Below, piece by piece: positions 1-12,749 of a stretch of DNA of 64,000 bases. Under the pieces are notes generated by a model. The model did no database searches. It saw nothing but the letters and a program-made list of their open reading frames with translations, and had not been told where the DNA came from. Where the stretch lies: contig OV050030.1 of NCBI GenBank assembly GCA_920105625.2, positions 242,823,889 to 242,887,888 on the forward strand, in the 5' to 3' direction. Source of the stretch: Clusia tigrina (taxonomy: Eukaryota > Arthropoda > Insecta > Diptera > Clusiidae). The position numbers and the translations under genes were made by a program. Numbering within the stretch: position 1 is the stretch's first letter; each line of letters begins with the position of its first letter.

Positions 1-1764
1 GATATGTGTAGGACGTACCGTATATAAGTTAGGGCTATTTGAAGATTTATCAGTGTTTGATTTGGGACTCAAGGGTAGGATAGCTTTGAGCGATAGCTTA
101 AATTGACAAGAGGCTCGAGAACTTTATTGTTACAAAATTTCAAGGTTTTATGACGCTCCAGTAAAAAGTTACAAGCATTTGTATGTTGCAAACTTTGATA
201 AGTGTAGGACGTACCGTATAGATGTTAGGGCCAATTGAAGTTTTATCAGTATTTGATTTGGGACTCAAGGGTAGCATAGCTTTTAGCGATAGCTTAAATT
301 GACAAGAGGCTCGAGTTTTTTATTGTTACAAAATTTCAAGGTTCTATGATGCTCCAGTAAAAAGTTACAAGCATTTGTATGTTGCAAACTTTTATATGTG
401 TAGGACGTACCGTATAGACGTTAGGGCCATTTGAAGATTTATCAGTGTTTGATTTGGGACTCAAGGGTATCATAGCTTCGATCGATAGCTTAAATTGACA
501 AGAGGCTCGAGTACTTTATTGTTACAAAATTTCAAGGTTTTATCACGCTCCAGTAAAACGTTAAAAGCATTTGTATGTTGCAAACTTTGGTAGGTGTAGG
601 ACGTACCGTATATAAGTTAGGGCCATTTGAAGATTTATCAGTGTTTGATTTGGGACTCAAGGGTAGCATAGCTTTGAGCGATAGCTTAAATTGACAAGAG
701 GCTCGAGAACTTTATTGTTACAAAATTTCAAGGTTTTATGACGTTCCAGTAAAAAGTTACAAGCATTTGTATGTTGCAAACTTTGATATGTGTAGGACGT
801 ACCGTATATAAGTTAGGGCCATTTGAAGATTTATCAGTGTTTGATTTGGGACTCAAGGGTAGGATAGCTTTGAGCGATAGCTTAAATTGACAAGAGGCTC
901 GAGAACTTTATTGTTACAAAATTTCAAGGTTTTATGACGCTCCAGTAAAAAGTTACAAGCATTTTTATGTTGCAAACTTTGATAGGTGTAGGACGCACCG
1001 TATAGAAGTTAGGGCCATTTGAAGTTATATCAATGTTTTATTTGGGACTCAAGGGAAGCATAGCTTTGAGCGATACCTTAAATTGACAACAGGCTCGAGT
1101 ACTTTATTGTTACAAAATTTCAAGGTTTTATGACGCTCCCGTAAAAAGTTACAAGCATTTGTATATTGCAAACTTTGATAGGTGTAGGACGTACCGTATA
1201 GAAGTTAGGGTCATTTGAAGTTTTATCAGTGTTTGATTTGGGACTCAAGGGTAGCATAGCTTTGAGCGATAGCTTAAATTGACAAGAGGCTCGAGTACTT
1301 TATTGTTCAAAAATTTCAAGTTTTTATGACGCTCCAGTAAAAAGTTACAAGCATTTGTATGTTGCAAACTTTGATAGGTGTAGGACGTACCGTGTAGACG
1401 TTAGTGCCATTTGAAGTTTTATCAGTGTTTGATTTGGGACTCAAGGGTAGCATAGCTTTGAGCGATAGCTTAAATTCACAAGAGGCTCGAGTACTTTATT
1501 GTTACAAAATTTCAAGGTTTTATGACGCTCCAGTAAAAAGTTACAAGCATTTGTATGTTGCAAACTTTGGTAGGTGTAGGACGTACCGTATATAAGTTAT
1601 GGCCATTTGAAGATTTATCAGTGTTTGATTTGGGACTCAAGGGTAGCATAGCTTTGAGCGATAGCTTAAATTGACAAGAGGCTCGAGAACTTTATTGTTA
1701 CAAAATTTCAAGGTTTTATGACGTTCCAGTAAAAAGTTACAAGCATTTGTATGTTGCAAACTTT
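1..1764 (+). repeat. Domain A 9-monomer unit, first pair, copy 1
   Basis: Nine monomers (9 x 196 = 1,764 bp) that recur directly downstream. The start GATATGTGTAGG with GGGCTATTTG reappears at 1,765. The next monomer, with GATAAGTGTAGG and GCCAATTG, is at 197 and 1,961. The CTTCGATCGATAGC monomer and the TTATATCAATG monomer also match at an offset of 1,764. The eighth monomer contains the open frame caused by loss of the usual TGA (AATTCACAAG instead of AATTGACAAG). The left edge is the window edge, so the true unit may begin earlier. Confidence 0.85.
474..490. other. GATC-centred near-palindrome, domain A form (7 copies)
   Basis: AGCT-TCGATCGA-T-AGCT, at the same monomer position and with the same layout as the type 8 form but with different bases. 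Copies start at 474, 2,238, 4,591, 5,572, 10,085, 14,205 and 15,971. A weaker form, AGCT-TTGATCGA-T-AGCT, is in domain E at 46,411, 46,999 and 50,070. Confidence 0.8.
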
Positions 1765-3290
1765 GATATGTGTAGGACGTACCGTATATAAGTTAGGGCT
1801 ATTTGAAGATTTATCAGTGTTTGATTTGGGACTCAAGGGTAGGATAGCTTTGAGCGATAGCTTAAATTGACAAGAGGCTCGAGAACTTTATTGTTACAAA
1901 ATTTCAAGGTTGTATGACGCTCCAGTAAAAAGTTACAAGCATTTGTATGTTGCAAACTTTGATAAGTGTAGGACGTACCGTATAGATGTTAGGGCCAATT
2001 GAAGTTTTATCAGTATTTGATTTGGGACTCAAGGGTAGCATAGCTTTTAGCGATAGCTTAAATTGACAAGAGGCTCGAGTTTTTTATTGTTACAAAATTT
2101 CAAGGTTCTATGACGCTCCAGTAAAAAGTTACAAGCATTTGTATGTTGCAAACTTTTATATGTGTAGGACGTACCGTATAGACGTTAGGGCCATTTGAAG
2201 ATTTATCAGTGTTTGATTTGGGACTCAAGGGTATCATAGCTTCGATCGATAGCTTAAATTGACAAGAGGCTCGAGTACTTTATTGTTACAAAATTTCAAG
2301 GTTTTATCACGCTCCAGTAAAACGTTACAAGCATTTGTATGTTGCAAACTTTGGTAGGTGTAGGACGTACCGTATATAAGTTAGGGCCATTTGAAGATTT
2401 ATCAGTGTTTGATTTGGGACTCAAGGGTAGCATAGCTTTGAGCGATAGCTTAAATTGACAAGAGGCTCGAGAACTTTATTGTTACAAAATTTCAAGGTTT
2501 TATGACGTTCCAGTAAAAAGTTACAAGCATTTGTATGTTGCAAACTTTGATATGTGTAGGACGTACCGTATATAAGTTAGGGCCATTTGAAGATTTATCA
2601 GTGTTTGATTTGGGACTCAAGGGTAGGATAGCTATGAGCGATAGCTTAAATTGACAAGAGGCTCGAGAACTTTATTGTTACAAAATTTCAAGGTTTTATG
2701 ACGCTCCAGTAAAAAGTTACAAGCATTTGTATGTTGCAAACTTTGATAGGTGTAGGACGCACCGTATAGAAGTTAGGGCCATTTGAAGTTATATCAATGT
2801 TTTATTTGGGACTCAAGGGAAGCATAGCTTTGAGCGATACCTTAAATTGACAACAGGCTCGAGTACTTTATTGTTACAAAATTTCAAGGTTTTATTACGC
2901 TCCCGTAAAAAGTTACAAGCATTTGTATATTGCAAACTTTGATAGGTGTAGGACGTACCGTATAGAAGTTAGGGCCATTTGAAGTTTTATCAGTGTTTGA
3001 TTTGGGACTCAAGGGTAGCATAGCTTTGAGCGATAGCTTAAATTGACAAGAGGCTCGAGTACTTTATTGTTCAAAAATTTCAAGTTTTTATGACGCTCCA
3101 GTAAAAAGTTGCAAGCATTTGTATGTTGCAAACTTTGATAGGTGTAGGACGTACCGTATAGACGTTAGTGCCATTTGAAATTTTTTTTAGTGTTTGATTT
3201 GGGACTTAAGGGTAGCATAGCTTTGAGCGATAGCTTAAATTGACAAGAGGCTCGAGTACTTTATTGTTACAAAATTTCAAGGTTTTATGA
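1765..3290 (+). repeat. Domain A 9-monomer unit, first pair, copy 2 (partial)
   Basis: Repeats 1-1,526 at an offset of 1,764 bp, with only scattered substitutions until about 3,290. There CTCCACTAAAAAG and GCAGACTTTGATAAG replace the expected sequence, so the unit ends short of nine monomers. A T-run in the last stretch (GAAATTTTTTTTAG near 3,178) adds one base. Confidence 0.75.
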
Positions 3291-6200
3291 CGCTCCACTA
3301 AAAAGTTACAAGCATTTGTATGTTGCAGACTTTGATAAGTTTAGGACGTACCGTATAAAAAGTTAGGGCCATTTGAAGTTTTATCAGTGTTTAATTTGGG
3401 ACTCATGGGAAGCATAGCTTTGAGCGATAACTTAAATTGACAAGAGGCTCGAGTACTTTATTGTTGCAAAATTTCAAGGTTTTATGACGCTCCAGTAAAA
3501 AGTTACAAGCATTTGTATGTTGCAAACTTTGATAAGTGTAGGACGTACCGTATAGAAGTTAGGGCCATTTGAAGTTTTATCAGTATTTGATTTGGGACTC
3601 AAGGGTAGCATAGCTTTTAGCGATAGCTTAAATTGACAAGAGGCTCGAGTATTTGATTGTTACAAAATTTCAAGATTCTATGACGCTCCAGTAAAAAGTT
3701 ACAAGCATTTGTATGTTGCAAATTTTATATGTGTAGGACGTACCGTATAGAAGCTAGGGCCATTTGAAGTTATATCAATGTTTTATTTGGGACTCAAGGG
3801 AAGCATAGCTTTGAGCGATAGCTTAAATTGACAAGAGGCTCGAGTACTTTATTGTTACAAAATTTCAAGGTTTTATGACGCTCCAGTAAAAAGTTACAAG
3901 CATTTGTATGTTGCAAACTTTTATATGTGTAGGACGTACCGTATAGAAGCTAGGGCCATTTGAAGTTATATCAATGTTTTATTTGGGACTCAAGGGAAGC
4001 ATAGCTTTGAGCGATAGCTTAAATTGACAAGAGGCTCGAGTACTTTATTGTTACAAAATTTCAAGGTTTTATGACGCTCCAGGAAAAAGTTACAAGCATT
4101 TGTATCTTGCAAACTTTGATAGGTGTAGGACGTACCGTGTAGACGTTAGTGCCATTTGAAGTTTTATCAGTGTTTGATTTGGGACTCAAGGGTAGCATAG
4201 CTTTGAGCGATAGCTTAAATTGACAAGAGGATCGAGTACTTTATTGTTACAAAATTCCAAGGTTTTATGACGCTCCAGTAAAAAGTTACAAGCATTTGTA
4301 TGTTGCAAACTTTGGTAGGTGTAGGACGTACCGTATATAAGTTAGGGCCATTTGAAGATTTATCAGTGTTTGATTTGGGACTCAAGGGTAGCATAGCTTT
4401 GAGCGATAGCTTAAATTGACAAGAGGCTCGAGAACTTTATTGTTACAAAATTTCAAGGTTCTATGACGCTCCAGTAAAAAGTTACAAGCATTTGTACGTT
4501 GCAAATTTTTATATATGTAGGACGTACCGTATAGACGTTAGGGCCATTTGAAGATTTATCAGTGTTTGATTTGGGACTCAAGGGTATCATAGCTTCGATC
4601 GATAGCTTAAATTGACAAGAGGCTCGAGTACTTTATTGTTGCAAAATTTCAAGGTTTTATGACGCTCCAGTAAAAAGTTACAAGCATTTGTATGTTTCAA
4701 ACTTTGATAGGTGTAGGACGTACCGTATAGAAGTTAGGGCCATTTGAGGTTTTATCAGTGTTTGATTTGGGACTCAACGGTAGCATTGCTTTGAGCGATA
4801 GCTTAACTTGACAAGAGGCTCGAGTACTTTATTGTTAACAAAATTTCAAGTTTTTATGACGCTCCAGGAAAAAGTTACAAGCATTTGTATCTTGCAAACT
4901 TTGATAGCTGTAGGACGTACCGTATAAAAGTTAGGGCCATTTGAAGTTTTATCAGTGTTTGATTTGGAACTTAAGGGTAGCATAGCTTTGAGCGATTGCT
5001 TAAATTGACAAGAGGCTCGAGAACTTTATTGTTACAAAATTTCAAGGTTTTATGACGCTCCACTAAAAAGTTACAAGCATTTGTATGTTGCAAACTTTGA
5101 TATTTGTAGGACGTACCGTATATAAGTTAAGGCCATTTGAAGATTTATCAGTGTTTGATTTGGGACTCAAGGGTAGGATAGCTTTGAGCGATAGCTTAAA
5201 TTGACAAGAGGCTCGAGAACTTTATTGTTACAAAATTTCAAGGTTTTATGACGCTCCAGTAAAAAGTTACAAGCATTTGTATGTTGCAAACTTTGATAAG
5301 TGTAGGACGTACCGTATAGAGGTTAGGGCCAATTGAAGTTTTATCAGTATTTGATTTGGGACTCAAGGGTAGCATAGCTTTTAGCGATAGCTTAAATTGA
5401 CAAGAGGCTCGAGTATTTTATTGTTACAAAATTTCAAGGTTCTATGACGATCCAGTAAAAAGTTACAAGCATTTGTATGTTGCAAACTTTTATATGTGTA
5501 GGACGTACAGTATAGACGTTAGGGCCATTGGAAGATTTATCAGTGTTTGATTTGGGACTCAAGGGTATCATAGCTTCGATCGATAGCTTAAATTGACAAG
5601 AGGCTCGAGTACTTTATTGTTACAAAATTTCAAGGTTTTATCACGCTCCAGTAAAACGTTACAAGCATTTATATGTTGCAAACTTTGGTAGGTGTAGGAC
5701 GTACCGTATATAAGGTAGGGCCATTTGAAGATTTATCAGTGTTTGATTTGGGACTCAAGGGTAGCATAGCTTTGAGCGATAGCTTAAATTGACAAGAGGC
5801 TCGAGTACTTTATTGTTCAAAAATTTCAAGTTTTTATGACGCTCCAGTAAAAAGTTGCAAGCATTTGTATGTTGCAAACTTTGATAGGTGTAGGACGTAC
5901 CGTATAGAAGTTAGGGCCATTTGAAGTTTTATCAGTGTTTGATTTGGGACTCAAGGGTAGCATAGCTTTGAGCGATAGCTTAAATTGACAAGAGGCTCGA
6001 GTACTTTATTGTTCAAAAATTTCAAGTTTTTATGACGCTCCAGTAAAAAGTTGCAAGCATTTGTATGTTGCAAACTTTGATAGGTGTAGGACGTACCGTA
6101 TAGACGTTAGTGCCATTTGAAGTTTTTTCAGTGTTTGATTTGAGACTCAAGGGTAGCATAGCTTTGAGCGATAGCTTAAATTGACAAGAGGCTCGAGTAC

Positions 6201-8041
6201 TTTATTGTTACAAAATTTCAAGGTTTTATGACGCTCCACTAAAAAGTTACAAGCATTTGTATGTTGCAGACTTTGATAAGTTTAGGACGTACCGTATAAA
6301 AAGTTAGGGCCATTTGAAGTTTTATCAGTGTTTAATTTGGGCCTCATGGGAAGCATAGCTTTGAGCGATAACTTAAATTGACAAGAGGCTCGAGTACTTT
6401 ATTGTTGCAAAATTTCAAGGTTTTATGACGCTCCAGTAAAAAGTTACAAGCATTTGTATGTTGCAAACTTTGATAAGTGTAGGACGTACCGTATAGAAGT
6501 TAGGGCCATTTGAAGTTTTATCAGTATTTGATTTGGGACTCAAGGGTAGCATAGCTTTTAGCGATAGCTTAAATTGACAAGAGGCTCGAGTATTTGATTG
6601 TTACAAAATTTCAAGGTTCTATGACGCTCCAGTAAAACGTTACAAGCATTTGTATGTTGCAAACTTTGGTAGGTGTAGGACGTACCGTATATAAGTTAGG
6701 GCCATTTGAAGATTTATCAGTGTTTGATTTGGGACTCAAGGGTAGCATAGCTTTGAGCGATAGCTTAAATTGACAAGAGGCTCCAGAACTTTATTGTTCA
6801 AAAATTTCAAGTTTTTATGACGCTCCAGTAAAAAGTTGCAAGCATTTGTATGTTGCAAACTTTGATAGGTGTAGGACGTACCGTATAGACGTTAGTGCCA
6901 TTTGAAGTTTTATCAGTGTTTGATTTGGGACTCAAGGGTAGCATAGCTTTGAGCGATAGCTTAAATTGACAAGAGGCTCGAGTACTTTATTGTTACAAAA
7001 TTTCAAGGTTTTATGACGCTCCACTAAAAAGTTACAAGCATTTGTATGTTGCAGACTTTGATAAGTTTAGGACGTACCGTATAAAAAGTTAGGGCCATTT
7101 GAAGTTTTATCAGTGTTTAATTTGGGACTCATGGGAAGCATAGCTTTGAGCGATAACTTAAATTGACAAGAGGCTCGAGTACTTTATTGTTGCAAAATTT
7201 CAAGGTTTTATGACGCTCCAGTAAAAAGTTACAAGCATTTGTATGTTACAAACTTTGATAGGTGTAGGACGTACCGTATAGAAGTTAGGGCCATTTGAGG
7301 TTTTATCAGTGTTTGATTTGGGACTCAAGGGTAGCATAGCTTTGAGCGATAGCTTAACTTGACAAGAGGCTCGAGTACTTTATTGTTAACAAAATTTCAA
7401 GTTTTTATGACGCTCCAGGAAAAAGTTACAAGCATTTGTATCTTGCAAACTTTGATAGCTGTAGGACGTACCGTATAAAAGTTAGGGCCATTTGAAGTTT
7501 TATCAGTGTTTGATTTGGGACTTAAGGGTAGCATAGCTTTGAGCGATTGCTTAAATTGACAAGAGGCTCGAGAACTTTATTGTTACAAAATTTCAAGGTT
7601 TTATGACGCTCCAGTAAAAAGTTACAAGTATTTGTATGTTGCAAACTTTGATATGTGTAGGACGTACCGTATATAAGTTAGGGCCATTTGAAGATTTATC
7701 AGTGTTTGATTTGGGACTCAAGGGTAGGATAGCTTTGAGCGATAGCTTAAATTGACAAGAGGCTCGAGAACTTTATTGTTACAAAATTTCAAGGTTTTAT
7801 GACGCTCCAGTAAAAAGTTACAAGCATTTGTATGTTGCAAACTTTGATATGTTTAGGACGTACCGTATATAAGTTAATGCCATTTGAAGATTTATCAGTG
7901 TTTGATTTGGGACTCAAGGGTAGGATAGCTTTGAGCGATAGCTTAAATTGACAAGAGGCTCGAGTACTTTATTGTTCAAAAATTTCAAGTTTTTATGACG
8001 CTCCAGTAAAAAGTTGCAAGCATTTGTATGTTGCAAACTTT
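3291..8041 (+). repeat. Domain A, shuffled monomer types without a fixed unit
   Basis: About 24 monomers of the same types as the flanking units, in changing order: CTCCACTAAAAAG, GTATTTGATTG, CTTCGATCGATAGC, TTCAAAAATTTC and GTTAACAAAATTTC types recur several times. Short blocks are shared with other parts of the domain; for example the monomers from 5,687 resemble those from 10,200. I could not define a single tandem HOR by eye. There are no genes. Confidence 0.7.
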
Positions 8042-9560
8042 GATAGGTGTAGGACGTACCGTATAGACGTTAGTGCCATTTGAAGTTTTTTCAGTGTTTG
8101 ATTTGAGACTCAAGGGTAGCATAGCTTTGAGCGATAGCTTAAATTGACAAGAGGCTCGAGTACTTTATTGTTACAAAATTTCAAGGTTTTATGACGCTCC
8201 ACTAAAAAGTTACAAGCATTTGTATGTTGCAGACTTTGATAAGTTTAGGACGTACCGTATAAAAAGTTAGGGCCATTTGAAGTTTTATCAGTGTTTAATT
8301 TGGGACTCATGGGAAGCATAGCTTTGAGCGATAACTTAAATTGACAAGAGGCTCGAGTACTTTATTGTTGCAAAATTTCAAGGTTTTATGACGCTCCAGT
8401 AAAAAGTTACAAGCATTTGCATGTTGCAAACTTTGATAAGTGTAGGACGTACCGTATAGAAGTTAGGGCCATTTGAAGTTATATCAATGTTTTATTTGGG
8501 ACTCAAGGGAAGCATAGCTTTGAGCGATAGCTTAAATTGACAAGAGGCTCGAGTACTTTATTGTTACAAAATTTCAAGGTTTTATGACGCTCCCGTAAAA
8601 AGTTACAAGCATTTGTATATTGCAAACTTTGATAGGTGTAGGACGTACCGTATAGAAGTTAGGGTCATTTGAAGTTTTATCAGTGTTTGATTTGGGACTC
8701 AAGGGTAGCATAGCTTTGAGCGATAGCTTAAATTGACAAGAGGCTCGAGTACTTTATTGTTCAAAAATTTCAAGTTTTTATGACGCTCCAGTAAAAAGTT
8801 ACAAGCATTTGTATGTTGCAAACTTTGATAGGTGTAGGACGTACCGTATAGAAGTTAGGGTCATTTGAAGTTTTATCAGTGTTTGATTTGGGACTCAAGG
8901 GTAGCATAGCTTTGAGCGATAGCTTAAATTGACAAGAGGCTCGAGTACTTTATTGTTCAAAAATTTCAAGTTTTTATGACGCTCCAGTAAAAAGTTACAA
9001 GCATTTGTATGTTGCAAACTTTGATAGTTGTAGGACGTACCGTATAGACGTTAGTGCCATTTGAAGTTTTATCAGTGTTTGATTTGGGACTCAAGGGTAG
9101 CATAGCTTTGAGCGATAGCTTAAATTGACAAGAGGCTCGAGTACTTTATTGTTACAAAATTTCAAGGTTTTATGACGCTCCAGTAAAAAGTTACAAGCAT
9201 TTGTATGTTACAAACTTTGATAGGTGTAGGACGTACCGTATAGAAGTTAGGGCCATTTGAAGTCTTATCAGTGTTTGATTTGGGACTCAAGGGTAGCATA
9301 GCTTTGAGCGATAGCTTAAATTGACAAGAGGCTCGAGTACTTTATTGTTAACAAAATTTCAAGGTTTTATGACGCTCCAGGAAAAAGTTACAAGCATTTG
9401 TATCTTGCAAACTTTGATAGGTGTAGGACGTACCGTATAAAAGTTAGGGCCATTTGAAGTTTTATCAGTGTTTGATTTGGGACTTAAGGGTAGCATAGCT
9501 TTGAGCAATAGCTTAAATTGACAAGAGGCTCGAGTACTTTATTGTTACAAAATTTCAAGG
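8042..9560 (+). repeat. Domain A 2,550-bp-offset block, copy 1
   Basis: This block recurs at 10,592-12,110 with an offset of 2,550 bp (13 monomers plus 2 bp). It contains, in order, the GTAGACGTTAGTGCC monomer with a T-rich GAAGTTTTTTCAG, the GTATAAAAAG monomer, and later the GATAGTTG and GTTAACAAAATTTC monomers. Inside the block one copy has an additional TTCAAAAATTTC monomer where the other has an additional GTATTTGATTG monomer, so the net offset stays at 2,550. Confidence 0.65.
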
Positions 9561-10591
9561 TTTTATGACGTTCCAGTAAAAAGTTACAAGCATTTGTATG
9601 TTGCAAACTTTGATATGTGTAGGACGTACCGTATATAAGTTAGGGCTATTTGAAGATTTATCAGTGTTTGATTTGGGACTCAAGGGTAGGATAGCTTTGA
9701 GCTATAGCTTAAATTGACAAGAGGCTCGAGAACTTTATTGTTACAAAATTTCAAGGTTTTATGACGCTCCAGTAAAAAGTTACAAGCATTTGTATATTGC
9801 AAACTTTGATAAGTGTAGGACGTACCGTATAGAAGTTAGGGCCAATTGAAGTTTTATCAGTATTTGATTTGGGACTCAAGGGTAGCATTGCTTTTAGCGA
9901 TAGCTTAAATTGACAAGAGGCTCGAGTTTTTTATTGTTACAAAATTTCAAGGTTCTATGACGCTCCAGTAAAAAGTTACAAGCATTTGTATGTTGCAAAC
10001 TTTGATAGGTGTAGGACGTACCGTATAGACGTTAGGGCCATTTGAAGATTTATCAGTGTTTGATTTGGGACTCAAGGGTATCATAGCTTCGATCGATAGC
10101 TTAAATTGACAAGAGGCTCGAGTACTTTATTGTTACAAAATTTCAAGGTTTTATCACGCTCCAGTAAAACGTTACAAGCATTTATATGTTGCAAACTTTG
10201 GTAGGTGTAGGACGTACCGTATATAAGTTAGGGCCATTTGAAGATTTATCAGTGTTTGATTTGGGACTCAAGGGTAGCATAGCTTTGACCGATAGCTTAA
10301 ATTGACAAGAGGCTCGAGTACTTTATTGTTCAAAAATTTCAAGTTTTTATGACGCTCCAGTAAAAAGATGCAAGCATTTGTATGTTGCAAACTTTGATAG
10401 GTGTAGGACGTACCGTATAGAAGTTAGGGCCATTTGAAGTTTTATCAGTGTTTGATTTGGGACTCAAGGGTAGCATAGCTTTGAGCGATAGCTTAAATTG
10501 ACAAGAGGCTCGAGTACTTTATTGTTCAAAAATTTCAAGTTTTTATGACGCTCCAGTAAAAAGTTGCAAGCATTTGTATGTTGCAAACTTT
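9561..10591 (+). repeat. Domain A, monomers between the two 2,550-bp-offset blocks
   Basis: About five monomers: GATATGTG/GGGCTATTTG, GATAAGTG/GCCAATTG, CTTCGATCGATAGC, GGTAGGTG and TTCAAAAATTTC types. This is nearly the same order as at the start of the window and at 5,100-6,050, which suggests a commonly re-used segment. There are no genes. Confidence 0.6.
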
Positions 10592-12110
10592 GATAGGTGT
10601 AGGACGTACCGTATAGACGTTAGTGCCATTTGAAGTTTCTTCAGTGTTTGATTTGGGACTCAAGGGTAGCATAGCTTTGAGCGATAGCTTAAATTGACAA
10701 GAGGCTCGAGTACTTTATTGTTACAAAATTTCAAGGTTTTATGACGCTCCACTAAAAAGTTACAAGCATTTGTATGTTGCAGACTTTGATAAGTTTAGGA
10801 CGTACCGTATAAAAAGTTAGGGCCATTTGAAGTTTTATCAGTGTTTAATTTGGGACTCATGGGAAGCATATCTTTGAGCGATAACTTAAATTGACAAGAG
10901 GCTCGAGTACTTTATTGTTGCAAAATGTCAAGGTTTTATGACGCTCCAGTAAAAAGTTACAAGCATTTGTATGTTGCAAACTTTGATAAGTGTAGGACGT
11001 ACCGTATAGAAGTTAGGGCCATTTGAAGTTTTATCAGTATTTGATTTGGGACTCAAGGGTAGCATAGCTTTTAGCGATAGCTTAAATTGACAAGAGGCTC
11101 GAGTATTTGATTGTTACAAAATTTCAAGGTTCTATGACGCTCCAGTAAAAAGTTACAAGCATTTGTATGTTGCAAACTTTTATATGTGTAGGACGTACCG
11201 TATAGAAGCTAGGGCCATTTGAAGTTATATCAATGTTTTATTTGGGACTCAAGGGAAGCATAGCTTTGAGCGATAGCTTAAATTGACAAGAGGCTCGAAT
11301 ACTTTATTGTTACAAAATTTCAAGGTTTTATGACGCTCCCGTAAAAAGTTACAAGCATTTGTATATTGCAAACTTTGATAGGTGTAGGACGTACCGTATA
11401 GAAGTTAGGGTCATTTGAAGTTTTATCAGTGTTTGATTTGGGACTCAAGGGTAGCATAGCTTTGAGCGATATCTTAAATTGACAAGAGGCTCGAGTACTT
11501 TATTGTTCAAAAATTTCAAGTTTTTATGACGCTCCAGTAAAAAGTTACATGCATTTGTATGTTGCAAACTTTGATAGTTGTAGGACGTACCGTATAGACG
11601 TTAGTGCCATTTGAAGTTTTATCAGTGTTTGATTTGGGACTCAAGGGTAGCATAGCTTTGAGCGATAGCTTAAATTGACAAGAGGCTCGAGTACTTTATT
11701 GTTACAAAATTTCAAGGTTTTATGACGCTCCAGTAAAAAGTTACAAGCATTTGTATGTTACAAACTTTGATAGGTGTAGGACGTACCGTATAGAAGTTAG
11801 GGCCATTTGAAGTTTTATCAGTGTTTGATTTGGGACTCAAGGGTAGCATAGCTTTGAGCGATAGCTTAAATTGACAAGAGGCTCGAGTACTTTATTGTTA
11901 ACAAAATTTCAAGGTTTTATGACGCTCCAGGAAAAAGTTACAAGCATTTGTATCTTGCAAACTTTGATAGGTGTAGGACGTACCGTATAAAAGTTAGGGC
12001 CATTTGAAGTTTTATCAGTGTTTGATTTGGGACTTAAGGGTAGCATAGCTTTGAGCAATAGCTTAAATTGACAAGAGGCTCGAGTACTTTATTGTTACAA
12101 AATTCCAAGG
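10592..12110 (+). repeat. Domain A 2,550-bp-offset block, copy 2
   Basis: Second copy of the 8,042-9,560 block. Agreement resumes after the internal monomer swap, for instance at the GATAGTTG monomer (9,023 and 11,573). It is lost near 12,110, where ATTCCAAGG and GACGCTCC replace ATTTCAAGG and GACGTTCC. Confidence 0.65.
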
Positions 12111-12749
12111 TTTTATGACGCTCCAGTAAAAAGTTACAAGCATTTGTATGTTGCCAACTTTGGTAGGTGTAGGACGTACCGTATATAAGTTAGGGCCATT
12201 TGAAGATTTATCAGTGTTTGATTTGGGACTCAAGGGTAGCATAGCTTTGAGCGATAGCTTAAATTGACAAGAGGCTCGATAACTTTATTGTTACAAAATT
12301 TCAAGGTTTTATGACGTTCCAGTAAAAAGTTACAAGCATTTGTATGTTGCAAACTTTGATATGTGTAGGACGTACCGTATATAAGTTAGGGCTATTTGAA
12401 GATTTATCAGTGTTTGATTTGGGACTCAAGGGTAGGATAGCTTTGAGCGATAGCTTAAATTGACAAGAGGCTCGAGAACTTTATTGTTACAAAATTTCAA
12501 GGTTTTATGACGTTCCAGTAAAAAGTTACAAGCATTTGTATGTTGCAAACTTTGATATGTGTAAGACGTACCGTATATAAGTTAGGGCCATTTGAAGATT
12601 TATCAGTGTTTGATTTGGGACTCAAGGGTAGGATAGCTTTGAGCGATAGCTTAAATTGACAAGAGGCTCGAGAACTTTATTGTTACAAAATTTCAAGGTT
12701 TTATGACGCTCCAGTAAAAAGTTACAAGCATTTGTATGTTGCAAACTTT
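12111..12749 (+). repeat. Domain A, monomers leading into the second 9-monomer pair
   Basis: About three monomers with GTATATAAG, GAAGATTTATC and GACGTTCC variants, matching monomer types also seen near 589-980 and 2,350-2,740. There are no genes. Confidence 0.6.

Noticed and set aside
1404..1595. Forward open frame of 63 codons
   Set aside because: GTG start in a satellite monomer, where AATTCACAAG replaces AATTGACAAG and removes the TGA. It is not conserved in the 9-monomer sister copy.
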